DNA of 64,000 nucleotides from Patiriisocius marinistellae (GTDB lineage Bacteria; Bacteroidota; Bacteroidia; Flavobacteriales; Flavobacteriaceae). Each line of letters starts with the position of its first letter. The first letter of the stretch is position 1. Below, in pieces: positions 17,173 to 26,552 of the stretch. A model generated the notes under the pieces. It was not told the DNA's origin. It ran no database searches and was given only the letters and a program-made list of their open reading frames with translations. Location: NCBI RefSeq assembly GCF_009014635.1, contig NZ_BKCF01000001.1, forward strand, positions 1-64,000, read 5' to 3'. Position numbers and translations under genes: made by a program.

Positions 17173-20160
17173 ATGAAATTAACACAAGAAATTGAAGAGG
17201 CAAAAAAATTAATTGCATTGTATTTTGGTTTAAAAGGTAACGTTTCAAAACTTCCCGGTGATGTAGATTTAAATTACAAATTTGAGTCTGATAGTTCTGA
17301 AAACTTTCTTTTTAAAATATCAAATAGCAATAATGCCGAATTTGAAGATTTTCAAAATAAAATTTTAGCACATTTACGAGAAGAAAAACTAGCTTTTGAA
17401 ACGCCAAAACTATATTATTTTGAACAAACTAAAGACAATAGGTTTTTACGATTACAAGGGTGGGTTTCTGGAAGAGTTTGGGCAACTATAAATCCTAAAA
17501 CAATAGCGTTACGTAAAGACTTAGGAAGCAAAGCAGGAGCCATTTCTCAGGCACTTAAATCCTTTACTCATCCCGCGTCAAATAATAAACATGATTGGGA
17601 TATAGCAAATGCACTATGGACACTTGATCATCTCGACAGATTTAAAGGGGAAGAAAAAAATATTATTTCTACTTTTCAAAATTTGTTTCAAGGGATTCAA
17701 GATAGCTATGCTAAGTTACCCAAAAGTGTAGTTCATAATGATGTAAATGATTATAATATTCTCGTTTCAGAAGATCTTTTAAATCCTACCGTTTCTGGTA
17801 TTATTGACTTTGGGGATTCGGTTTTTACACAAACGGTAAATGACCTAGCCATTTTAATTGCTTATGCTGCTATGGATGTACCAGACCCATTAGAAGCTGC
17901 GCTGGATGTTATTGAAGGTTATAATAAATCCTATCGTTTATCTCCTAAAGAATTAAATTGTTTGTACATTTTAGTGGGGATACGGTTAGTAATTTCGGTT
18001 ACAAAATCTTCTATTCGAAAAGAAGTTGACCCATCAAACGAGTATCATATTATTAGCGAACAACCTGCTTGGGAGCTGCTTAAAAAATGGCACCTCATTT
18101 CAAGTGAGTTTGCATATTATAGCTTTCGTAGTGTTTGTGATTACAATCCGCACCCCAAAGAAGAAATATTCACTGAATGGGTAAAAAACCACACTTTTAG
18201 TTTCACCCATTTATTTCCCACCCAACTTAAAGAAGAAATTTATCTTCTAGATTTAAAAGTGTCCAGCAAATGGATGGGAAGTAGGCATGAGTTTAACAAT
18301 CTAGATTTATTTGAATACAAGGTCAACCAACTCCAAAAGGAGCATCCCACTAAACTAATTGCTAACGGCTATTTAGAACCACGCCCCATTTACACTTCAA
18401 CAGATTTTGACAAAGAAGGAAATGATGGGCCAGAAAGTCGTACGGTACATTTAGGCATTGACTTTTGGCTACCTTCGGGAACTCCTGTAAATAGTATGTT
18501 TGACGGCACTGTTATTACCGCAAATAATGAAGGCGGATATAAACAATATGGTGGTTTGATAATTTTGCAACATCACATTGATAACATGTCGTTTTTCACA
18601 TTATACGGACATCTTTCTTCGGAAAGTTCTCAAAATTTAAAAATAGGAGACACCATTAAAAAAGGGGATTGCATTGGATATTTAGGAACCCCTCAAGAAA
18701 ATGGAAACTGGTCGCCACATTTACATTTTCAAATAATGCTCAGTATGTTGGGCAATACTAAAGATTTTCCGGGAGTTACTTTTCCGAAGCAAACAGAAGT
18801 TTGGAAAAGCATTTGTCCCGATCCAAATTTATTATTCAAAAATGCAAATCTAAAAACTGAATTAGATACTCCGAGTGATACTATTTTAAATTTCAGAAAA
18901 AAGCATCTAGGAAAAGGGCTGAGTGTTTCTTATAAAAAAGCATTACATATTGTAAGAGGCGATGGTGTATTTTTAATGGACAATGAAGGACAAAAATATT
19001 TAGACACTGTAAATAATGTAGCGCACGTGGGCCACGAACACCCTAAGGTTGTGAACGCAGGACAACAGCAAATGGCTGTTTTAAATACAAATACACGCTA
19101 TTTGCACGATAGCATTACTGCGTATTCTCAAGCATTATTAAAAAAATTACCTCCAGAATTATGCGTTTTACATTTTGTAAATTCGGGAAGTGAGGCTAAT
19201 GAACTTGCTCTAAGAATGGCGCGAACTATAACAGGCCAAAAAGAAATTATGGCAATTGAGGTAGGGTATCACGGTAATACAAATGCTGCTATAGATGTAA
19301 GTTCGTACAAATTTGACGGAAAGGGCGGGCAAGGAAAACCAGAGCACACTCATATTTTACCCTTACCAGACCCCTATAGAGGGCGCCATGCGTGGGAAAC
19401 TTCGGGCAGTAAATATGCAAGTTATGCAGAACGCCATATTGAACATCTTAAAATTATTGATGAAAAAATTGCTGGTTTTATAGGCGAACCTATTATTAGT
19501 TGTGGTGGTCAAATTGTTCCTCCCGCAGGCTATTTTAAAGAGATTTACGAGTATGTTAGAAAAGAAGGTGGTATTTGTATCGCTGATGAGGTTCAAACGG
19601 GCTTTGGAAGAGTTGGCTCGCATTTTTGGGCGTTTGAAATGCATGATGTACTTCCAGATATTGTTACTATGGGAAAACCTGCTGGAAATGGGCATCCTCT
19701 TGCCGTAGTTGCGTGTACGCGAGAAGTTGCTGATGCTTTTGCAAATGGGATGGAGTATTTTAACACCTTTGGTGGGAACCCTGTGAGTTGCGCTATTGGA
19801 AATGCAGTCCTTGATATTATAGACACAGAAGAATTACAAAGAAACGCACTTGAAGTTGGCGAATTTTTAAAAGCTGAATTAAAGAAATTGCAAATTGAGT
19901 TTCCAATTATCGGCGATGTACGCGGCGCTGGTTTATTTTTAGGGTTTGAACTTGTAGATAACAATAAAAACCCTCTTCCATTACACGCTACTTACCTTGC
20001 TAATAGAATGAAACAAAAGCACATTTTAATGAGTACTGATGGCCCTGAACACAACGTTTTAAAAATAAAACCCCCTTTAGTATTCAGTCATGAAAATGCA
20101 TCAACACTTATAGTACGCCTAACTCAAGTTTTTAAAGAAGATTATATGAACCATTATTAA
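17173..20160 (+). CDS. APH-like kinase / M23 peptidase / class III aminotransferase fusion
   Basis: A 995-residue three-domain protein. Domain 1 (about 1-330) is an APH/choline-kinase-type phosphotransferase with catalytic H188-N-D190-V-N-D-Y-N195 and metal-binding D212-F-G-D. Domain 2 (about 400-560) is a LytM/M23 peptidase with HLGID (His426, Asp430), His480 in YGHLS and HLH (516-518), so all zinc and catalytic positions look intact. Domain 3 (about 575-995) is a class III aminotransferase with DEVQTGFGR and PLP lysine K835 in TMGKPAGNG, closest in type to the phospholyases AGXT2L1/L2. A kinase plus phospholyase suggests breakdown of an amino alcohol such as hydroxylysine or ethanolamine; the peptidase in the middle is unexplained. 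No signal peptide. The frame opens at a TTG (17155); ATG at 17173 (or 17167) is preferred. Confidence 0.88.
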   Translation: MKLTQEIEEAKKLIALYFGLKGNVSKLPGDVDLNYKFESDSSENFLFKISNSNNAEFEDFQNKILAHLREEKLAFETPKLYYFEQTKDNRFLRLQGWVSGRVWATINPKTIALRKDLGSKAGAISQALKSFTHPASNNKHDWDIANALWTLDHLDRFKGEEKNIISTFQNLFQGIQDSYAKLPKSVVHNDVNDYNILVSEDLLNPTVSGIIDFGDSVFTQTVNDLAILIAYAAMDVPDPLEAALDVIEGYNKSYRLSPKELNCLYILVGIRLVISVTKSSIRKEVDPSNEYHIISEQPAWELLKKWHLISSEFAYYSFRSVCDYNPHPKEEIFTEWVKNHTFSFTHLFPTQLKEEIYLLDLKVSSKWMGSRHEFNNLDLFEYKVNQLQKEHPTKLIANGYLEPRPIYTSTDFDKEGNDGPESRTVHLGIDFWLPSGTPVNSMFDGTVITANNEGGYKQYGGLIILQHHIDNMSFFTLYGHLSSESSQNLKIGDTIKKGDCIGYLGTPQENGNWSPHLHFQIMLSMLGNTKDFPGVTFPKQTEVWKSICPDPNLLFKNANLKTELDTPSDTILNFRKKHLGKGLSVSYKKALHIVRGDGVFLMDNEGQKYLDTVNNVAHVGHEHPKVVNAGQQQMAVLNTNTRYLHDSITAYSQALLKKLPPELCVLHFVNSGSEANELALRMARTITGQKEIMAIEVGYHGNTNAAIDVSSYKFDGKGGQGKPEHTHILPLPDPYRGRHAWETSGSKYASYAERHIEHLKIIDEKIAGFIGEPIISCGGQIVPPAGYFKEIYEYVRKEGGICIADEVQTGFGRVGSHFWAFEMHDVLPDIVTMGKPAGNGHPLAVVACTREVADAFANGMEYFNTFGGNPVSCAIGNAVLDIIDTEELQRNALEVGEFLKAELKKLQIEFPIIGDVRGAGLFLGFELVDNNKNPLPLHATYLANRMKQKHILMSTDGPEHNVLKIKPPLVFSHENASTLIVRLTQVFKEDYMNHY

Positions 20161-20171
20161 AAAAAACGAAT

Positions 20172-20606
20172 ATGAAAAACATACTATTTATTTGCTGCAT
20201 TGCATTTTTCACAAGCTGTGCTGCACAAAAAACAACACCCAAACAAGATAAAGCTGCTATCTTAGAAGTGATGAAATACCAAGAAGTTGCGTGGAGTCAA
20301 AACGATCTTAAAGGCTTTATGCAAGGGTATTGGAAAAGTGATTCGCTCAAATTTTATGGAAGCCGTGGTTTAACAAAAGGATGGCAGCAAACATTAGACA
20401 ACTACATTAAAGGGTATCCTACTAAAGAACACAGTGGCACCTTAAATTTTACAATAGATGATATCTCGCAAATTGAAACAAATAGCTACTGGGTTATGGG
20501 GCGTTATTTTTTGAAAAGAAAAATAGGCGACGCTAATGGCAATTTTATGATTGTCTTCAAAAAAATAAACGGGGAATGGAAAATTGTAGCAGATATGAGC
20601 TCTTAA
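20172..20606 (+). CDS. DUF4440 / SnoaL-like (NTF2 fold) lipoprotein
   Basis: A 144-residue lipoprotein (MKNILFICCIAFFTSC, lipobox FTSC) whose mature part reads like an NTF2-fold domain: AILEVMKYQEVAWSQNDLKG near the start and MIVFKKINGEWKIVADMSS at the end, typical of DUF4440. These domains bind small ligands or act as accessory domains; no catalytic residue can be assigned. It starts 11 bases after the fusion-enzyme stop, so the two are probably one transcript. Confidence 0.82.
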   Translation: MKNILFICCIAFFTSCAAQKTTPKQDKAAILEVMKYQEVAWSQNDLKGFMQGYWKSDSLKFYGSRGLTKGWQQTLDNYIKGYPTKEHSGTLNFTIDDISQIETNSYWVMGRYFLKRKIGDANGNFMIVFKKINGEWKIVADMSS

Positions 20607-20650
20607 GTGATTAAAATATTGTGTTTGCTAAATTTAATTAGCCTATAAAA

Positions 20651-21412
20651 TTATTTTTTGACAAATCTTTCAATAAAATTATTGCCTTCGTTAGTTTCAA
20701 TAATAAGAAAATAGATGCCAGTTTCTAATAGTGAAACATCTACTTGGCTAAAATTATCATCTGCTTCATATGTAGTAATTAATGTACCTTGTATGTTAAT
20801 TATGGAAATTTGAGAAACAGTTGATTCAAAATTATCGTGTGCAATAGTCACTAAGTCCTCGGCAGGGTTTGGAGATATTGAAATTGAATGAAGTGTGTTA
20901 TTGTTAACATCCAAAAGTCCATTAGGGTAATCTTCAAAATAAACGTATTCGTTTGATGAATTATAGATGTACAGAAAATTTATGAATTCTGGCCCAGGAG
21001 GTTCGCCTCCATGAATCCATCCATATTGAAAAGTAAACTCATCATTCAAATCATCTGTAAAAAATGAATAGAATGCATCTTCAAATGCTGGGTTATCATC
21101 TTGAACACATGAGTCACCATCGAGTAGAAATTCTTGGTTAAGAAATGAAACTGTTCCATTTCCATTTGAGACAACATTTGCTCTTCCCGTTTTACAAAAT
21201 GTAGTAACAAAATTAAAATCACCATTGCCATCGTCGGGGCAGGTTAATGTTACGTTTGTAACCTCATCATTATAAAATATCCATTGATTAATACCACCAG
21301 CATTTATCTGTTTTAAATAATACGTATATGCCAAATTATTACACTCATATTGTGCAACTACACTTGATACTGAGAAAAGAAACAAACCAATCAATAAGTA
21401 AAATTTTTTCAT
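20651..21412 (-). CDS. Secreted protein with T9SS type A sorting tail
   Basis: A 253-residue protein with signal peptide MKKFYLLIGLFLFSVSSVVAQ, a Cys-containing beta-rich body (about 22-165) that I do not recognise, and a C-terminal Por_Secre_tail domain starting ISPNPAEDLVTI, with GIYFLIIETNEGN and a terminal basic FVKK. The tail directs export by the type IX system, usually with cleavage and attachment at the outer surface. It is the last gene in a minus-strand run and is 35 bases from the YdjM-type gene. Confidence 0.87.
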   Translation of the reverse strand: MKKFYLLIGLFLFSVSSVVAQYECNNLAYTYYLKQINAGGINQWIFYNDEVTNVTLTCPDDGNGDFNFVTTFCKTGRANVVSNGNGTVSFLNQEFLLDGDSCVQDDNPAFEDAFYSFFTDDLNDEFTFQYGWIHGGEPPGPEFINFLYIYNSSNEYVYFEDYPNGLLDVNNNTLHSISISPNPAEDLVTIAHDNFESTVSQISIINIQGTLITTYEADDNFSQVDVSLLETGIYFLIIETNEGNNFIERFVKK

Positions 21413-21447
21413 AACAATTAGATTTACATAAAGCTACTAATAAAAAA

Positions 21448-22443
21448 CTAATTCCCTTTCAATCGTTGCCACAAATCAACTAGTAGCTTCTTCCCATCTT
21501 CTGGGCGTTTTTTGTTTTCTGAAATGTATAATCCATCACCCGTTTGTTTTAGTTTGTAACTAAACACATAATCTTTAGCAGCGGTATCTACTGACAATTG
21601 TCCAAAACGTAAATCGTTAAAAAATAATTTACCTTCCTTTTCTTGAATGATATACCATCCATTAGTAAGGTTTACCAGCCGTTTTATTTTATTATTATTG
21701 GCAAGGTCGCCAAGTAAGTGGTGATTTTTATGATGCTTAGAAAAAGTAATAGGTTTAGTATCAAACAAAGAATAATTTGCGATTAAATAGGCGTCTTTTG
21801 TTTCCACATTTGCTGTCCATATAATGGTATTAAGGGGTGCTGGTTTTGTTTCTAATTCTATGTACTGAATCCCTTGATCCTTTAAAGCTTGTTGAAATTT
21901 AAAATAAGTGATTCCTTTTAAAAGCAACGTGATGCATAAATAAATACTACTCACCCACAAACCAAGGGAATTAAAATAACGGCGCTTGGGGTCGTTACGT
22001 TTCCGAAGCATTGCCAAGATTAAAAACACTAAAAATGGCAGTGTGTATAATGGGTCAATGACAAATATATTTTTGTACGCTAATCGTAAGTCAAAAGGCC
22101 AAAATAATTGTGTCCCCCATGTAGTATGGGCGTCAAGCAATGGGTGCGTAATAAACCCAAAGAAGAAAAGCCAAGACCATTGCCGCCAGCTAGCTGTATG
22201 TTCCCATCGCGAAACTAGCCACCCAAAAACAGGAGCAAAAAGAATTGAAAATAAAATGGAATGAGAAAATCCACGATGGATTTCAAGCGCTGTAACAGTA
22301 TCGACAAAAAAGCGTGCAATGACATCGAGGTCTGGAATGGTGCCTGCAATTGCGCCGTAAAGCATTGCTTTGTTACCTACTTTTTTTCCTAATACAGCTT
22401 CGCCAACAGCTGCACCTAATACGATTTGGGTTAATGAATCCAT
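21448..22443 (-). CDS. YdjM-type membrane-bound metal-dependent hydrolase (PF04307)
   Basis: A 331-residue membrane protein. The N-terminus MDSLTQIVLGAAVGEAVLGK, then GTIPDLDVIARF, HRGFSHSILF and FGFITHPLLDAHTTWGTQLF place it in the LexA-binding, inner-membrane-associated hydrolase family; the conserved His and Asp residues are the presumed metal ligands. A soluble C-terminal half (about 180-331) follows the membrane part. The substrate is unknown. Its ATG follows the stop codon of the MutS-like gene with no gap, indicating translational coupling. Confidence 0.88.
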   Translation of the reverse strand: MDSLTQIVLGAAVGEAVLGKKVGNKAMLYGAIAGTIPDLDVIARFFVDTVTALEIHRGFSHSILFSILFAPVFGWLVSRWEHTASWRQWSWLFFFGFITHPLLDAHTTWGTQLFWPFDLRLAYKNIFVIDPLYTLPFLVFLILAMLRKRNDPKRRYFNSLGLWVSSIYLCITLLLKGITYFKFQQALKDQGIQYIELETKPAPLNTIIWTANVETKDAYLIANYSLFDTKPITFSKHHKNHHLLGDLANNNKIKRLVNLTNGWYIIQEKEGKLFFNDLRFGQLSVDTAAKDYVFSYKLKQTGDGLYISENKKRPEDGKKLLVDLWQRLKGN

Positions 22444-24219
22444 CTAATCAACTATCTGCATTTTTTTTAGTAAAAATGAAGCATTCATATTTTGACAAAT
22501 TCCTTTTTTAAGCATATAATCAAAATAGAGTTCATCATTTTCTATACGTGCATCAAAATAATAATTTTCAATTTCTTTGAAATCATCTGCTGCTTCGCAT
22601 AAGCTCAAATCGTGTGTTGCAATGATTCCTGTGGCATTACTTCGCACAAGCTTTTCTACAAATTTGCGTGAGCCAATGGCTTTGTCTGTACTGTTTGTTC
22701 CTTTTAAAATTTCGTCAAGGATAATAAAATAACGCTCAGATTTAATAGCATCGACAATTAATTTGAGACGTTTTAATTCTCCAAAGAAATACGATGTATC
22801 CTCTGTTAAATTATCTGTGGTACGCATACTCGTTATTAATTTAATTGGCGTATAATTTGCGTTAGTTGCGCAAATGGGAAGTCCTATGTTTGCCATTACT
22901 ATTTGTAATCCTACATTGCGTAAAAAAGTACTTTTCCCTGCCATGTTAGCCCCTGTAACTATAAAAAATTCACCTTCGCCAATATTTAAATTATTTGAAA
23001 CAGCAGTTTCTGGGTGTAATAGAGGATGATTAGAATCTTTAGAGTCTAATACAATACCTTCTTTTAATACCTTCGGAAATATGTGGGTGGGATGATTAAA
23101 ATGATAATTTCCTAAACTGTTGTATGCATCAAAAAAAGAAATAACCTCAAACCAACTAACAACTTTTTTTGAGTGATTCTCTATCCACTTCTCAATATTA
23201 TAACTTTGCTTTAAATCGCGCAACATAAATCCATTTAACAATACGCCAATAAGCATATTAGAGCGTTGGTCTAGCCCGTTTAAATGAGAAGAAAATTGTT
23301 TTAACAATGTAGATGCTTTACGTTTTTCTTCATTAACCAAGGCTTGTTTTTCTAACAGCAAAGGTGCATTAAATTTTGCATTTTCAATTTCTAAGAGCAG
23401 CTTGTAAAATTGCTCAAAAGTACTTTGTATTTTACCTGTATGCGAAGAAAGCTCATTTACTTTACGCACATAAATTGCTGAAATACCTAACCCAATTAAA
23501 AACCAAAAAAACAAAGCTAGTCCTGGAATAATCTCAAAATAATACAGCGCAATCATTATTGCCGAAATCAATGAGAAAATTGTAGAAATGATTGGTGCCC
23601 ATGAAGGAATAAATTTTTTATAATTAGTAATCCATTTATGAACTGTTGCCGCAGATGTTTCAACTTTCACTAAAGATGCAATCGCCGAGAATCGTTGACG
23701 CCAATGTGGCATTTGACTAAGTTGCAAAACCGCCTCTTGTTTGCCTTCTAGATTATCAATGTTATTACTTAATAAATAGGATGCCAGTGCATCACTTCCA
23801 CTCTCTAATGACGTTCGATTGCAGTATTGATAAAAGGATCCAACCCCAAAAAGGTCAATATCCTCACTATAATAATGTAGTGGGTTTTTGTATTTTATAC
23901 CGTCAGGTAATTGATGAAAATTATATGCTAATACCTTAAGTTCAATTTCGTTTTGTGCGATAAGCTGCCGTAATACCGAAGCACGATATTGTAAATCTGA
24001 ATGTCTTGAAACTAAAAAAAGAAAAAGCACTATTCCTCCTCCTATAATCGCTAATACAAGTTTTGCATTCCCAAAAGATACGTATACACCTACCCCAATT
24101 ATTAAAAAAATAACAAGCCTCAAAATACTTGAAAGAAGCAATTTTTTCTTTAATTTATTTAAGGTCGTTGTATTTTCCTCAATTGTTTTTTTATAAAAAT
24201 TTTGTTGTTTTTCTTTCAT
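22444..24219 (-). CDS. Membrane-anchored MutS-like ATPase
   Basis: A 591-residue protein with the MutS C-terminal ATPase: Walker A TGANMAGKSTFLRNVG, the ST(S)-like MRTTDNLTEDTSYF motif, Walker B YFIILDEILKGTNSTDKA and the His switch ATHDLSL. It lacks the mismatch-recognition domain of MutS1. It has hydrophobic segments at about 30-70 and again near 210-250, so it is predicted to sit in the membrane. That makes classical mismatch repair unlikely; the role of this Bacteroidota-type family is unclear. Its start overlaps the stop of the YjbR gene (ATGA). Confidence 0.88.
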   Translation of the reverse strand: MKEKQQNFYKKTIEENTTTLNKLKKKLLLSSILRLVIFLIIGVGVYVSFGNAKLVLAIIGGGIVLFLFLVSRHSDLQYRASVLRQLIAQNEIELKVLAYNFHQLPDGIKYKNPLHYYSEDIDLFGVGSFYQYCNRTSLESGSDALASYLLSNNIDNLEGKQEAVLQLSQMPHWRQRFSAIASLVKVETSAATVHKWITNYKKFIPSWAPIISTIFSLISAIMIALYYFEIIPGLALFFWFLIGLGISAIYVRKVNELSSHTGKIQSTFEQFYKLLLEIENAKFNAPLLLEKQALVNEEKRKASTLLKQFSSHLNGLDQRSNMLIGVLLNGFMLRDLKQSYNIEKWIENHSKKVVSWFEVISFFDAYNSLGNYHFNHPTHIFPKVLKEGIVLDSKDSNHPLLHPETAVSNNLNIGEGEFFIVTGANMAGKSTFLRNVGLQIVMANIGLPICATNANYTPIKLITSMRTTDNLTEDTSYFFGELKRLKLIVDAIKSERYFIILDEILKGTNSTDKAIGSRKFVEKLVRSNATGIIATHDLSLCEAADDFKEIENYYFDARIENDELYFDYMLKKGICQNMNASFLLKKMQIVD

Positions 24220-24575
24220 AGTGCTGCAAGCTCTGCTTGCAATTTTTTAGTGAGAGTTTTTATTACTAACTCATAAGAGTGGTCAATCAACTCTATAATT
24301 AAAGGCTGTGGCACATTATCTTGAATAAGAATACTATTCCAGTGAATTTTGCTCATATGATAGCCTGGAACAATAAGACCATCATATTCTTCACGTAATT
24401 CTATGGCACGTTCTGGGTCACATTTAAGATTTACTTGAGTAGGTAATCTGTTAAGACCACAGAGGGCAAACATTTTTCCCATTACTTTGAAAACAAGTGT
24501 GTTTTCATCAAAAGGAAAAGACTCTGTCACTCCTTTTTTAGTCAAACAATATGCTCTAAAATCTTCTACGTGCAT
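24216..24575 (-). CDS. MmcQ/YjbR family protein
   Basis: A 119-residue cytoplasmic protein with the CyaY-like double-wing fold family motifs: MHVEDFRAYCLTKKGVTESF, VFKVMGKMFALCGL, VNLKCDPERAIELRE, GYHMSKIHWNSI and LIDHSYELVIKTLTKK. YjbR proteins have a fold resembling DNA-binding double-wing domains, but their function is not established. It overlaps the MutS-like gene by 4 bases and follows the transglutaminase gene by 9. Confidence 0.9.
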   Translation of the reverse strand: MHVEDFRAYCLTKKGVTESFPFDENTLVFKVMGKMFALCGLNRLPTQVNLKCDPERAIELREEYDGLIVPGYHMSKIHWNSILIQDNVPQPLIIELIDHSYELVIKTLTKKLQAELAAL

Positions 24576-24584
24576 TATATTATT

Positions 24585-25544
24585 TTAATTAATCCTATAA
24601 CCTAAAGCAGGCTTTCCATTAAAATATACTAATAAGGTTTTCACTCCCAATTCTAATGGAATTTTAAATGTTGTTTGATTATCAAAAGTTGTATGTTCTG
24701 TTTCTGCAACCATCTTTATTTCTTCGCCATAACTATAGCTTATTGCATCAACTGTTGCTCCCACAACGATTTCTATTATTCCGTTATCAATTAACATTTC
24801 TTGAATAGTACCACTTGCAGGTTCAATAATATCATCTATTTCTAGAAAACCTCCTATTATTATAGGTCTATTTGAGAACATTTCTTTTGTTATCTCAGTC
24901 TCTACAAAGGCATCTTCAAAGAAAGCAGGATAATGAGTATTAATAAGTTTTTTAGGTGCTGCCTTATAATATTTATATGTGGGCTCTTTAATAAAAGAAC
25001 CTATAAATTTTCCAGCTCCCCAGGTTGCATCAAAAAGAAAAGATGTTCCGTTAATTACAGCAACATTCCACATATGATTATTTGCAAATGGTCTTCCTAT
25101 ATCTGTAAAACTAGTCTTTGTATCACCTCTTACAAGATAGTTGTCAATGCCTTGCAGCTGACAAAGTTTTTCAAAAACCATAGCATATCCTTCACAAACA
25201 GCTTTCCCTGTTTGTAACGTCCTTTTAATAATTTGCTTTCTCGACTTTTCTTCTTTTTTATTACGCTCTCTATAATTTTTAAAACTGTAATTGAAGTTCT
25301 TATATTCTGAAGGATCGTAGGCAACATTATTTATAAGCCACGTATAAATTGCACGTACTTTATCTTCTTCGGAAGTGAAGTCTCTTGTTATAAATGTTGA
25401 TAACACCTCTGCCGAATCTACCGTCGTTGGGTATAATTGTATCGTTGCATCTACTTGATCGTTATTTTGAGAATAAACAGACCATGAAAAAGCTGTGGCA
25501 ACAAACAGCAGCAAAAACTTTACGCGTTTTATTTCCGAAGTCAT
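24585..25544 (-). CDS. Secreted transglutaminase-like cysteine protease domain protein
   Basis: A 319-residue exported protein with a transglutaminase-core domain. The catalytic triad is visible: Cys in GKAVCEGYAMVFEKLCQLQG, His in ANNHMWNVAVING and Asp in FLFDATWGAGK. Bacterial members are usually peptidases or cell-envelope cross-linkers. The frame extends to 25616, but the ATG at 25544 comes one base after the stop of the DUF4230 gene and gives the signal peptide MTSEIKRVKFLLLFVATAFS; an ATG at 25559 is also possible. The C-terminal 90 residues are beta-rich and unassigned. Codons 2-6 contain one copy of the dispersed CTTCGGAAAT motif. Confidence 0.87.
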   Translation of the reverse strand: MTSEIKRVKFLLLFVATAFSWSVYSQNNDQVDATIQLYPTTVDSAEVLSTFITRDFTSEEDKVRAIYTWLINNVAYDPSEYKNFNYSFKNYRERNKKEEKSRKQIIKRTLQTGKAVCEGYAMVFEKLCQLQGIDNYLVRGDTKTSFTDIGRPFANNHMWNVAVINGTSFLFDATWGAGKFIGSFIKEPTYKYYKAAPKKLINTHYPAFFEDAFVETEITKEMFSNRPIIIGGFLEIDDIIEPASGTIQEMLIDNGIIEIVVGATVDAISYSYGEEIKMVAETEHTTFDNQTTFKIPLELGVKTLLVYFNGKPALGYRIN

Positions 25545-25545
25545 A

Positions 25546-26175
25546 CTATAATAACTCATTTTTTGATGCACTAATTTTTTTTGCACTTTCAGGAATATGC
25601 AACGCTGTATGGTCAACTTTCCAGTTAATTGTACTAGCTAGCTGTGAAATTAAATTTATGGTGTCTAGCGCCTGTTTTGAAGCTTCATCAAAGAGGCCGC
25701 TACTAGGTATTTTATCTACAATATGCTGTTTTGCTTCATTGTTAATCTCTGTAAGGTCTTCTGCCGTAAAGGGATTTGCCCAGCCTTCTTTCTTATCATA
25801 GTATTTAAAATCTGTTTCGATAGAAAGTAACTGCGGTTTTGGAAACTCGTTAATAATAATCGTTTTTGTTTCTTCGTTTGCTTGCATTTTAATTTGGGTT
25901 AAATCATACCCTACATATGCTCTAGCTTCAATAAGAACAAGGGCTTTCTTTTTTCCCAAAAGTAAATTAAGCCATTTTTGTTGTACATTTTCGTAGTGAT
26001 AAATTTCAGAAAAATCACCCTCTACGGTAATGAACTTGCAAACGCTCCTAATTTTTTCCATTAAGATGACACTTTGCGAAGAGGTTTTTCCTTTTCTACG
26101 CAAATTGTTAAACCTAAGAAAAATAACATATGCGATGATGGAGCCAATTGCGAGTCCTATAAAAAGTAATTCCAT
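25546..26175 (-). CDS. DUF4230 protein, single membrane anchor
   Basis: A 209-residue protein with one N-terminal membrane helix (about residues 3-20, MELLFIGLAIGSIIAYVIFL) and a DUF4230 body (SVCKFITVEGDFSEIYHYEN, then ALVLIEARAYVGYDLTQIKM and TIIINEFPKPQLLSIETD). The family is widespread in Bacteroidota and Firmicutes without a known function. Spacing to the neighbouring genes is 5 bases upstream and 1 base downstream. Confidence 0.87.
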   Translation of the reverse strand: MELLFIGLAIGSIIAYVIFLRFNNLRRKGKTSSQSVILMEKIRSVCKFITVEGDFSEIYHYENVQQKWLNLLLGKKKALVLIEARAYVGYDLTQIKMQANEETKTIIINEFPKPQLLSIETDFKYYDKKEGWANPFTAEDLTEINNEAKQHIVDKIPSSGLFDEASKQALDTINLISQLASTINWKVDHTALHIPESAKKISASKNELL

Positions 26176-26180
26176 ATTTA

Positions 26181-26531
26181 TTATTTGCCTATTTCGCCTA
26201 AATGAGTGTTTTTGAAACTGCTTGGGTATTTGAGTCCATAACCTAGCATTCTATCAAATGCAATATGCGAAAACATAATGACTCCGGCTAAAAGCATGCC
26301 ATGAACGTCATTAAAATATCCTATTAGCAATAAGATGACAGCAACTGCACGATGATGAAAAAGATTGTAGAAAAATGCTCCTACTTTTGAATCAAATAAA
26401 TATCCTAACATACCTACATCTGGCAAAAGTAATAATACGGGAAACCACCACCAACTCATGTGCAAAAATGAAAACAAAACAATACCTAAAATAAATAATG
26501 CAAACTCTTCTGCTTTTAATATTGATTTCAT
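26181..26531 (-). CDS. DUF4260 membrane protein
   Basis: A 116-residue, mostly hydrophobic protein with about four membrane segments and the DUF4260 signature (WWWFPVLLLLPDVGMLGY, NLFHHRA, SHIAFDRMLGYGLKY with the terminal F-x-x-THLGEIGK). The conserved His and Asp pattern suggests a membrane metal site, but no activity is known. It sits between the cyclase and DUF4230 genes in the packed run. Confidence 0.9.
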   Translation of the reverse strand: MKSILKAEEFALFILGIVLFSFLHMSWWWFPVLLLLPDVGMLGYLFDSKVGAFFYNLFHHRAVAVILLLIGYFNDVHGMLLAGVIMFSHIAFDRMLGYGLKYPSSFKNTHLGEIGK

Positions 26532-26552
26532 TTTAATGTGAAAATTAAACGA

